Assembly: GCA_964425255.1 (NCBI GenBank)
Contig: CAYRMV010000035.1
Coordinates: 1-25,172 of the forward strand
Reading direction: 5' to 3'
Source of the DNA: CAYRMV01 sp964425255
Lineage (GTDB): Bacteria > Bacteroidota > Bacteroidia > Flavobacteriales_D > Crocinitomicaceae
DNA: 25,172 nucleotides
A model generated the notes under the pieces. It saw only the letters and a list, made by a program, of their open reading frames with translations. It ran no database searches and had not been told where the DNA came from. A program made the translations under genes and the position numbers. This document shows positions 1 through 7,525 of this stretch, in pieces (position 1 is the stretch's first letter; each line of letters starts with the position of its first letter).

Positions 1-2
1 CT

Positions 3-12
3 TACAATTGTA
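3..12. promoter_or_regulatory. 10-bp perfect palindrome, candidate C-protein operator
   Basis: TACAATTGTA is a perfect inverted repeat lying 40 bases before the regulator gene at 52. Controller proteins of restriction-modification systems bind short dyads in front of their own gene. The site is at the window edge, so any partner half-site to the left cannot be seen. The operator role is inference. Confidence 0.3.
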
Positions 13-17
13 GGCGG

Positions 18-45
18 TTGAATCCTCTATTCCTTCATACTTTTA
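18..45 (+). promoter_or_regulatory. Candidate Bacteroidota-type promoter for the defence operon
   Basis: TTG at 18-20 and TACTTTTA at 38-45 resemble the Bacteroidota sigma-factor pattern (TTG, then TAnnTTTG), with one mismatch in the -7 element and a 17-base spacer, shorter than the usual 19-21. If used, transcription would begin very near the ATG at 52 and give a leaderless or nearly leaderless transcript. That has been seen for some C-protein genes. The support is weak because AT-rich DNA gives such matches by chance. Confidence 0.25.
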
Positions 46-51
46 TCGTTT

Positions 52-270
52 ATGAAAATTCAAGAGAAATTTGGTTTTCGAGTAAAATCATTACGAGAAA
101 AAAACGGTTTTTCAATAGAACACTTAGCCAATATTTCAAATGTTGATCGAAATTACTTATCAGCTATCGAAAAAGGAAAAAGAAATTGTTCCCTTGAAAT
201 CCAAGAAAGATTGATTACAGCGCTCGGAATACGTTTTTCGGAATTTTTTAATGACGAAGTTTTTGAGTGA
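52..270 (+). CDS. XRE-family controller (C) protein of the restriction-modification operon
   Basis: This 72-residue protein is a single helix-turn-helix domain of the XRE/Cro type, the usual size for C proteins that time expression of restriction genes. The HTH runs from about residue 21 (SIEHLANIS) through the recognition helix at about 32-40 (DRNYLSAIE), followed by the typical KGKRN turn and a closing helix with ALGI and FSEFF. No other domain is present. It is the first gene of the defence operon and its TGA overlaps the methyltransferase ATG (TGATG), so the two are probably translationally coupled. By analogy with other C proteins it should bind a dyad in front of its own gene; TACAATTGTA at 3-12 is a candidate. 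The family call is secure. The regulatory role rests on size and position. Confidence 0.88.
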   Translation: MKIQEKFGFRVKSLREKNGFSIEHLANISNVDRNYLSAIEKGKRNCSLEIQERLITALGIRFSEFFNDEVFE

Positions 271-1544
271 TGAAAAAAAACAACAAACTAACATTTATCG
301 ATTTATTCGCAGGTGCAGGAGGACTATCAGAAGGATTTATCCGAGCTGGATTTGAACCGATTGCGCATGTGGAAATCGAAAAAGCGGCTTGTAACACTTT
401 AACAACTAGAACTGCATATCATTACCTAAATTCAGAAAATCAATACGATATTTACGTTAAGTATTTGAAAGGAGAAATTTCGAGGGACAAATTATACAGT
501 TTCATTCCCGATTCCCTTAAAGATTCTGTCATAAATTTACCCATTGGTGATGAAACGAACGATCTCATACATAGAAGAATTGATTCAGCTCTTGAAAATA
601 GAACTGTTGATTTGATTGTTGGTGGGCCACCTTGTCAAGCATATTCGCTCGTCGGAAGAGCTCGGTCTAAGACTAATATGGAAGGAGATGCGAGGAATTA
701 CCTTTTTGAACAATATGCCTTGTATTTAGAAAAATATCAACCTAAAATGTTTGTTTTTGAAAATGTTTTGGGTCTTAAATCTGCAAAAAAAGGCTTTTAT
801 TTATCAGAGATGGAAAAACGTTTTTCTGAGAAGGGTTATAACATTAAGTTATTTACGCTAGAAGCAAAAAACTTTGGCGTTCTTCAAAACAGAAAAAGAG
901 TAATCATTATTGGATGGCAAAAAAAACACCGATACACTATTCCAAATCTTGAAGAGTTTTCAATCAAACACAATTACAAAGTAAACGATTTATTGATTGA
1001 CTTACCAGAATTAAAAGCAGGTGAAGGAAAAGACAAACATTTAAAATACAAAGGAAAAACAACTGATTACTTAAAAGTAAATGCGTTAAGAAATGGGATT
1101 GATATCCTTACGCAACACGTTGCCCGACCAAATAGAGATCAAGACAAAAAAATATACAAAATAGCTGTTGAGAAGTGGAATTCAAAAAAAGAACGGTTGA
1201 ATTACAACGATTTGGAGGAAGATTTAAAAACTCATCAAAATAGAACTTCTTTCTTTGACCGATTCAAAGTGGTTGCAGCTGACTTACCCTATTCTCAAAC
1301 TGTTGTTGCTCACATTGCCAAAGATGGTCATTATTATATTCATCCAGATTTAAAACAAAATAGATCAATAAGTGTGAGAGAAGCTGCACGACTTCAATCT
1401 TTTCCAGATGACTATTATTTTGAAGGCGAAAAGGAAGGAGCAAATAGAACAGCTGCTTTTAAACAAATTGGGAATGCTGTACCGCCATTGATGGCAAAAA
1501 AAATAGCTGAAGAATTATTTAAAATTTTCAAGAATGATAAATAA
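270..1544 (+). CDS. C5 cytosine DNA methyltransferase of the MORC/Z1 defence operon
   Basis: This 424-residue enzyme should transfer a methyl group from S-adenosylmethionine to C5 of cytosine in a specific site and so mark host DNA. All main motifs are visible: SAM-binding DLFAGAGG at about 11-18 (motif I), GGPPCQAYS with catalytic Cys122 (IV), ENV at 164-166 (VI), QNRKR at 206-210 (VIII), a target-recognition region at about 220-345, VREAARLQSFPDD (IX) and QIGNAVPP (X). The stretch between motifs I and IV is longer than usual by several tens of residues. I chose the ATG at 270, which overlaps the stop of the regulator gene; a GTG one codon earlier is possible. The 3' end overlaps the next gene by 11 bases. 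The protein looks intact and active. Its target sequence cannot be read from the sequence. Confidence 0.95.
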   Translation: MKKNNKLTFIDLFAGAGGLSEGFIRAGFEPIAHVEIEKAACNTLTTRTAYHYLNSENQYDIYVKYLKGEISRDKLYSFIPDSLKDSVINLPIGDETNDLIHRRIDSALENRTVDLIVGGPPCQAYSLVGRARSKTNMEGDARNYLFEQYALYLEKYQPKMFVFENVLGLKSAKKGFYLSEMEKRFSEKGYNIKLFTLEAKNFGVLQNRKRVIIIGWQKKHRYTIPNLEEFSIKHNYKVNDLLIDLPELKAGEGKDKHLKYKGKTTDYLKVNALRNGIDILTQHVARPNRDQDKKIYKIAVEKWNSKKERLNYNDLEEDLKTHQNRTSFFDRFKVVAADLPYSQTVVAHIAKDGHYYIHPDLKQNRSISVREAARLQSFPDDYYFEGEKEGANRTAAFKQIGNAVPPLMAKKIAEELFKIFKNDK

Positions 1545-2289
1545 TGAACAAGCTATAGTTGTTTCCTACTACTTGTCCCGCTTCAATAATGAAGCTGTTA
1601 ATAATTTAGGATATAAATCTTGGAAAGATGCTTTTGACGATTTATCTTATAAACTGCAAATTAACAAGCATACTATAAAAAATTGGAGAGACGAGTTTGA
1701 TCCATTTCACGGACATAGAGCGGGATGGCATCAGAGACAACCAAGAAAAACTATTTCAAATATTATTTCCCAATTTGAACAGTTGGAGGAATTTGATATA
1801 AGACAAATAGCAGTCGAAATTATAAATGGAAATAAGATCGATTTACCAGAAATAGATAGTTCAGAAAATGAAGTCGTTACTAATCCGATCTTTATACTCA
1901 GAGGCCCAACAGGAAAAAAAGCTGAGCAGTTTTTTATTGAATATCATAGATTAAATAATTTGCCTGTTGCAGGTGAATTAGTTGATACAAGAGATTTAGG
2001 ATGTGGATATGATTTTGAAATAAAATCTGAATCAATTCAACATTTTATTGAAGTTAAAGGACTTGCTAGTAATATAGGCGGACTTCTCTTTACAAATAAA
2101 GAATGGGAAACTGCAAAACGAGAAAGGTCACGATATACAGTTTGTATTGTGTCTAACATTAATGATTCTCCTGAAATTTCCTTCATAAATGACCCATTTT
2201 CAAAATTAAATCCCAAAAAGAATATAATCCAAACAGTCCAAGTGCAGTGGAGTGTTTCCAATAACGAATTACAAGGAATAAATGATTGA
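1534..2289 (+). CDS. DUF3883-type PD-(D/E)XK nuclease with helical N-terminal domain
   Basis: This 251-residue protein is a probable DNA-cleaving subunit. The C-terminal half (about 115-230) fits the DUF3883 fold: a helix with GKKAEQFF (Glu131), Asp160 in GCGYDFEIKS, and IEVKG with Glu173 and Lys175, which together form a PD-(D/E)XK-like active site. The N-terminal part (about 1-70) is helical and contains INKHTIKNWRDEFDP, then a GHRAGWHQR basic motif, which looks DNA-binding. The ATG at 1534 lies inside the end of the methyltransferase gene (11-base overlap), and the stop overlaps the ATPase start by 8 bases. The gene occupies the place of a restriction enzyme next to its methyltransferase. 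The domain call is by eye and the cleavage role is inferred from the active-site pattern and context. Confidence 0.8.
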   Translation: MINNEQAIVVSYYLSRFNNEAVNNLGYKSWKDAFDDLSYKLQINKHTIKNWRDEFDPFHGHRAGWHQRQPRKTISNIISQFEQLEEFDIRQIAVEIINGNKIDLPEIDSSENEVVTNPIFILRGPTGKKAEQFFIEYHRLNNLPVAGELVDTRDLGCGYDFEIKSESIQHFIEVKGLASNIGGLLFTNKEWETAKRERSRYTVCIVSNINDSPEISFINDPFSKLNPKKNIIQTVQVQWSVSNNELQGIND

Positions 2290-3763
2290 CTACACCAACA
2301 TACCATACACTTCCGCAGAACCAGAGGCAAGCTCAATGATTGAAACCTTTCGAGCGATTGGTTATTCTATTGAAACTGCAATCGCTGATATTATTGATAA
2401 TTCGATTACTGCTGGAGCGAAAAATATATGGATTGATTACGATTGGAAAGGTTCAAACACAACATTGTCTATTTTAGATGATGGAACTGGGATGAATAAT
2501 GAACAACTCATTCAAGCTATGCGTCCTGGAAGCAAAAATCCATTAGATGAAAGAAATCGAGATGATTTAGGTCGTTTTGGTTTAGGCTTAAAGACTGCTT
2601 CATTTTCGCAATCAAGAAAATTTACTGTTTTCTCTAAAGCTAAGGGTTACAAACCTGTTTTTTGGACTTGGGATTTGGATTTTGTCAATCAAGAAAAAGT
2701 ATGGAAATTAATTAGATACATTCCTAACGAAGAAAACTGGACTAAGAAAATAGAAACTGTTGAGACAGGCACTTGTGTAATTTGGTGGGATTTGGATAGA
2801 CTTACAAAGGATACTTCAGAGGATAATGAAGAAGCAAAAAGTAAGTTTTTAGGAATAATGGATTCCGTAAAATCTCACTTATCTATGGTTTTTCATAGAT
2901 ATATGGATGAAGGTTTGAAAATCTATTTACGTGAGAGGGAAATAAAATCTTGGGATCCATTTATGATTGGAATAGATAATTTACAAAGCAAACCCGAAAC
3001 AAGATTAGAAGGTGGTTCAATAAAGATTAAAGGTTTTGTTTTACCGCATCGTTCGAAACTTTCAGCAGAACAATATAATTATGGAAAAGGTCCAAAAGAT
3101 AGTTGGACAGCTCATCAAGGTTTCTATGTTTATAGAAATCGCAGATTGTTAGTTGCTGGCGATTGGCTTGGTCTTTTTAAAAAAGAAGGACATTATGACC
3201 TTTGTAGAATTCAAATTGACTTACCAAATAATTTTGATGATGACTGGCAAATCGACATCAAGAAATCTATCGCCAGACCTCCTTCAATTTACCGTGAACA
3301 AATTCTTGCACTAGCAAAAGATGTTAGAAATCAAGCTGTAGAGGTTTATAGACACAAGGGCAAGGTGCTTAAAAGAAAATTGGCATCGGATGAATATTTT
3401 CCGTTTTGGGAAGAAAGAGCCAGACACGGTAAAAGATTCTATAAAATAAATCGGAATCACCCGCTTTTAAATGAATTACTTTCTAAATCAGGCGATTTAA
3501 AAAAAGAAATTGAAAAAGTAATTCAGTTCATTGAGGAAACAATACCTGTGCCTTTAATCACGCTTCAAGAAAGCGAAAATGAAAAACCACACGGGCAACC
3601 ATTTGAAGGAATAGACCACAACGCAATTAAGGAAACAATGCAAAAGCTTTTTAACGGATTTGTAGTAAGTGGTCTATCAATCGAAAAAGCAAAGGCAAGA
3701 ATTCTAAATACTGAACCATATAATTTCTATCCAGAATATATTGAATTTTTAACCAATGAGTAA
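2282..3763 (+). CDS. MutL/MORC-like GHKL ATPase
   Basis: This 493-residue protein has an N-terminal GHKL (gyrase, Hsp90, histidine kinase, MutL) ATP-binding domain. The N-box is AIADIIDNS (Asp36, Asn40), the G1 motif DDGTGM is at 66-71, and the G2 region GRFGLGLKTAS is at 97-107. The position that is normally the catalytic glutamate is Asp36. A transducer-like S5 fold probably follows to about residue 350, including KKSIARPPS, and the last 130 residues look like an accessory domain. MORC and MutL ATPases dimerise on ATP binding and clamp DNA. The protein here may act as the switch or clamp that couples site recognition to cleavage. It overlaps both neighbours by 8 bases. The ATPase family call is firm; the role in the complex is inference from the 2008 comparative-genomic proposal for such operons. 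Confidence 0.92.
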   Translation: MIDYTNIPYTSAEPEASSMIETFRAIGYSIETAIADIIDNSITAGAKNIWIDYDWKGSNTTLSILDDGTGMNNEQLIQAMRPGSKNPLDERNRDDLGRFGLGLKTASFSQSRKFTVFSKAKGYKPVFWTWDLDFVNQEKVWKLIRYIPNEENWTKKIETVETGTCVIWWDLDRLTKDTSEDNEEAKSKFLGIMDSVKSHLSMVFHRYMDEGLKIYLREREIKSWDPFMIGIDNLQSKPETRLEGGSIKIKGFVLPHRSKLSAEQYNYGKGPKDSWTAHQGFYVYRNRRLLVAGDWLGLFKKEGHYDLCRIQIDLPNNFDDDWQIDIKKSIARPPSIYREQILALAKDVRNQAVEVYRHKGKVLKRKLASDEYFPFWEERARHGKRFYKINRNHPLLNELLSKSGDLKKEIEKVIQFIEETIPVPLITLQESENEKPHGQPFEGIDHNAIKETMQKLFNGFVVSGLSIEKAKARILNTEPYNFYPEYIEFLTNE

Positions 3764-6536
3764 AAAAGACCCTATTAAGAACATCCGTCAGTTACTATCT
3801 GACAGCTCATCTTATACAAGAGAAGAAATTGAAGATGCCGTTGATGAAGTGCTTAAAATGAAGTATTTCATAAATGAAAACCGTGAAATGCTTGTAAGAA
3901 GAATTGAAGAACTTTATACAATTCGTCAAGATGAATTTAGGTCAATTGAAAAAGCTGATGAAAACTTACCTTGGTTAAATGAGAAAAGAGCTGAATTAGA
4001 CTTTTCAAATGGTTTTTGGGGTAGATATAGAGAATACCTCGAAATAGAAAAGAATTTTGCACCAGAAGTTATAAATAAGCTAGATAGACTTACAGATAGC
4101 ATTCTTGATAATTTATTTGATCCATCACTAAAAATCACGATAAATAAGAAAGGTTTAGTTGTTGGCCAAGTTCAATCAGGAAAAACAGCAAATTATACTG
4201 GTCTCGTTTGTAAAGCTGCTGATGCTGGATTCAAATTAATAATTATTATGGCAGGAATTCATAATAATTTAAGAAGCCAAACGCAACTTAGAATTGACGA
4301 AAGTTTTTTAGGATTTGATACGCAACATACAAGAGCTTTTGACCAGAGAAGTATTCAAATAGGTGTTGGCGACCCCTACTTTGGTTCTCCTATTGTGGCT
4401 CATTCTCTAACTTCTAGCATTGAAAAAGGTGATTTTACTCAAGGAGCGGCAAATGCCCTAGGTATAAACTTCAATACTTCTGAACCAATTGTTGCAGTAA
4501 TAAAGAAAAATCCACACGTACTCAGAAGAATACATCAATGGCTTGCAGCTCAAGCAAATGAAGACAATGAATTAGGAAGAGTAATTCGTAATAAATCACT
4601 CTTACTTATAGATGACGAAGCAGACAATGCTTCTATTAACATTTCAAACGACCCTGAAAGACAAAGTTCTATTAATGGCTGGATTACTCAAATTCTAAAT
4701 CTATTTGGAAAGAATGCTTATGTTGGTTATACAGCTACTCCTTTTGCTAACATTTTTATTCCATTGGATGACCAAAATTTATTCCCAAGGAACTTTATAA
4801 AAAATATCCCAGCTCCTTCAAACTATATTGGACCAGAAAAAGTATTTGGATTTAGTCCATTGGAAGAAGATGGGGCTTCAAATACAGTTTTACCTATAGT
4901 AAACAGGATAAATGACTACAGTGGATTTGTTCCTGATAGACATAAAAAAGATGATCAATTACCATCATCTCTACCTGAATCTTTGAAAAGGGCTATTCGT
5001 TGTTTTATAATCACTTGTGCTATTAGGAGATTAAGAGGGCAAACAACGGTTCATAATTCAATGCTTATCCACGTTTCCCGTTTTATGCGTTGGCAAGACC
5101 ATATCGCAGAATTAGTTTCCAATCAATTCATTTATTACCGAAGAGGAATCGACCAAAATGATGCAGTAATATTGGATGAATTAAAATCAACATTTGAACA
5201 GGATGAAAACGGATATAAATCTTATATTTCTGTTTCTCAACAAATTCTTGATTCAGAACTCAAAAATTTAGATTCTCAAATTCAGGTTCATAAATGGAGT
5301 GAAGTTCTACAGCATTTGAATGATGCCGCTTCACGTATTGAAGTAAAATCTATTCACGGAGGTTCAGGAGAAGCATTAGACTATTTCGACCACAAAAATG
5401 GACTTTCAGTAATTGCTGTTGGTGGTAATAAACTTTCAAGAGGTTTGACTTTAGAAGGACTTTCGGTAAGTTATTATTTAAGAGCCTCTAGAATGTATGA
5501 TACACTTATGCAAATGGGACGTTGGTTTGGTTATAGGGGTGGATATGTTGACTTATGCAGGCTTTTTACAAGTCGAGAATTGAATGAGTGGTTCTGCCAT
5601 ATAACACAAGCCTCTGAAGAACTAAGAGAAGAGTTTGATTATATGTCTGATGTAGCAGGTTCAACGCCAGAACAATATGCTCTAAAAGTTAGAACGCACC
5701 CTGGAGTTCTTCAAATTTCAGCAACTAACAAAATGCGTTCTGCCATAACTGTTCAGATTTCTTGGGCAGGAAGATTGGTCGAATCTTACGAGTTTAAAAA
5801 AGATATTTCGATTATAGACAATAACCTTAGGAACACTCAAAAATTTATATCAGGGTTACCAACTAATTTTGTTCCTAAACCAAATGCTTTTGTTTGGTAT
5901 GATATCCCAGCTGAACAAGTCATCAACTTTTTTGAGGGAATTCAATCCGTTGAAAACCTTAAAAAAGCAGAACCTAGGAAAATAATTCAGTTCATTACTA
6001 CTCAATTGCGAAATGGAGAACTAACCGATTGGAGAGTTGCCTTAATGTCAAAACCAAATGCTAAAAACAATTCCCATTTTGTCGTTAGTAGTAATACTGT
6101 TTCTATCGGTCAATGGAAAAGGACAGAAGATGATAAGAATTCAAGTGAACAACTTTACTATTTAAGAAAATCTCATATAATAAGTCCATCTGACGAATTT
6201 GTTGATTTTACTGATGCTGAAAAATTACGAGCAATGGAATTGACCAATCTTCATAGAAAAAAAGAAGGTGACGCAATGTATCCAAATGGACAAATAGTTA
6301 GAAATGAATTAAGAGACCCAAGAAAGCCATTATTAATAGTCTATTTACTCGACCCAGAAGAAAGTCTTGAAAAATATCCCCTACCAAAAGGAACCAACCC
6401 ATTTGTAGGTTATGCAATAAGTTTCCCGAAAAGTAATTTTAACGCACCAGTATCTTATGCTGTCAATGAGGAGTTACTAGACCGATTTGATGTGGTTGAA
6501 GAAGATTTTGAAGATTATGGAGATGACGAAGATTGA
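3756..6536 (+). CDS. Z1-domain superfamily-2 helicase/translocase
   Basis: This 926-residue protein is a superfamily-2 ATPase of the Z1 group, known mainly from MutL/MORC-type restriction operons. The Walker A motif is GQVQSGKT at 137-144 (Lys143). The Walker B box is LLIDDEAD at about 283-290. The SATP-like motif is GYTATPF at 324-330. The second RecA-like lobe has KLSRGLTLEG at 559-568 and the arginine-finger motif QMGRWFGYR at 586-594. The N-terminal 130 residues are helical and acidic, and a further C-terminal region of about 300 residues carries no motif I recognise. The protein should use ATP to move on or remodel DNA for the nucleases next to it. Its start overlaps the ATPase stop by 8 bases. 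The length and complete motifs indicate an intact gene. Confidence 0.93.
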   Translation: MSKKDPIKNIRQLLSDSSSYTREEIEDAVDEVLKMKYFINENREMLVRRIEELYTIRQDEFRSIEKADENLPWLNEKRAELDFSNGFWGRYREYLEIEKNFAPEVINKLDRLTDSILDNLFDPSLKITINKKGLVVGQVQSGKTANYTGLVCKAADAGFKLIIIMAGIHNNLRSQTQLRIDESFLGFDTQHTRAFDQRSIQIGVGDPYFGSPIVAHSLTSSIEKGDFTQGAANALGINFNTSEPIVAVIKKNPHVLRRIHQWLAAQANEDNELGRVIRNKSLLLIDDEADNASINISNDPERQSSINGWITQILNLFGKNAYVGYTATPFANIFIPLDDQNLFPRNFIKNIPAPSNYIGPEKVFGFSPLEEDGASNTVLPIVNRINDYSGFVPDRHKKDDQLPSSLPESLKRAIRCFIITCAIRRLRGQTTVHNSMLIHVSRFMRWQDHIAELVSNQFIYYRRGIDQNDAVILDELKSTFEQDENGYKSYISVSQQILDSELKNLDSQIQVHKWSEVLQHLNDAASRIEVKSIHGGSGEALDYFDHKNGLSVIAVGGNKLSRGLTLEGLSVSYYLRASRMYDTLMQMGRWFGYRGGYVDLCRLFTSRELNEWFCHITQASEELREEFDYMSDVAGSTPEQYALKVRTHPGVLQISATNKMRSAITVQISWAGRLVESYEFKKDISIIDNNLRNTQKFISGLPTNFVPKPNAFVWYDIPAEQVINFFEGIQSVENLKKAEPRKIIQFITTQLRNGELTDWRVALMSKPNAKNNSHFVVSSNTVSIGQWKRTEDDKNSSEQLYYLRKSHIISPSDEFVDFTDAEKLRAMELTNLHRKKEGDAMYPNGQIVRNELRDPRKPLLIVYLLDPEESLEKYPLPKGTNPFVGYAISFPKSNFNAPVSYAVNEELLDRFDVVEEDFEDYGDDED

Positions 6537-7518
6537 AAATATTTGGGTTGGATTAGAGAGTGATACTTCCAATCATTCAGGTTTACTTTATAAGAGGTTT
6601 TCGGCAGAGGTACTGCCTGATGTTTTTGTTGCATTAAAAGCTCCAGAAAAATTACGTTGCATAGCATTTAGAATAAGTGCTACATTCCCATTTGATGAAA
6701 ACCAATGGAATAAACTCAAAGACATCAAGATTGAAACGCTACCAGATGAAAGTGATAAATCGAAGAAATTTTTACTAATTCTCTTACTAAACAAACAGCA
6801 CAAAGATATTTTCTCTACGCTTTGCGAAGATTTGATATTTGGAGTATCAGACGTGTCCACAGAACAAACCTTAGTAGAAAAACTATTGGAGCGTTTGGCT
6901 AAATGGCAGTCTTTGTTTGAAAAGGTTGGTAAACAAGGTTTATCAGAGGAAGCACAAAGGGGGCTTTACGGTGAAATTTATTTTTTACGATTTTTCTTGA
7001 CTAATAATTCGGATAAAAACTATTGTATTAAATCTTGGCTTGGCCCAGAAAAGTCTATTCAAGATTTTCAATACTCAAACTGGGCAGTTGAAGTAAAAAC
7101 TACACACGGTAACAATCATCAAAAAATTCATATCACGAGTGAAAGACAGTTAGACGATTCCATCATTGAAAAAATATTTTTATTTCATCTTTCGCTAGAT
7201 GTAAGAGTAGGAAACGGTGAATCATTGAATATACTAATTGACGAAGTTTCGGAATTATTGAATGATAACACAATGGCTTCCAATCTATTTAAGCTGAAAT
7301 TATTGGAATCTGGATATTATGATATTCACAAACCTCTTTATGATGAGAGAGGTTACACTATTCGTCAAGAAAATATATACCGAGTTACGGGTAATTTCCC
7401 AAGAATAACTGAAAATCAAATCCCTATCGGTGTTGGAGATGTGAGATATTCTATTGTTCTATCGGAATCAGAGGAATGGAGAATTAACCACCAAACTCTT
7501 TTGGGAGAAATACAATAA
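6517..7518 (+). CDS. PD-(D/E)XK motif protein (DUF4420 type)
   Basis: This protein of about 333 residues carries a second nuclease-like domain in the operon. Numbering from the ATG at 6523, the motif set is GLYGEIYFL with Glu151, Asp181 in the stretch after SWLGPE, and VEVKTT with Glu190 and Lys192, the typical PD-(D/E)XK arrangement of this family. The N-terminal segment starting MTKIENIWVGLE matches the usual family beginning with an aromatic residue followed by Leu-Glu. The start could be 6517 or 6523; upstream TTG/ATG codons at 6487-6490 would add a charged run lying inside the helicase gene and seem less likely. Either start overlaps the helicase end. Family members occur together with Z1 helicases and AIPR proteins. 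It is a probable effector endonuclease, but whether it cuts DNA is inferred. Confidence 0.85.
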   Translation: MEMTKIENIWVGLESDTSNHSGLLYKRFSAEVLPDVFVALKAPEKLRCIAFRISATFPFDENQWNKLKDIKIETLPDESDKSKKFLLILLLNKQHKDIFSTLCEDLIFGVSDVSTEQTLVEKLLERLAKWQSLFEKVGKQGLSEEAQRGLYGEIYFLRFFLTNNSDKNYCIKSWLGPEKSIQDFQYSNWAVEVKTTHGNNHQKIHITSERQLDDSIIEKIFLFHLSLDVRVGNGESLNILIDEVSELLNDNTMASNLFKLKLLESGYYDIHKPLYDERGYTIRQENIYRVTGNFPRITENQIPIGVGDVRYSIVLSESEEWRINHQTLLGEIQ

Positions 7519-7525
7519 CATTTTT

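Noticed and set aside
6490..6516. Longer N-terminus for the DUF4420-type protein
   Set aside because: It would add a Lys/Ile-rich segment from within the helicase coding region, and the family start pattern begins at 6517-6523.
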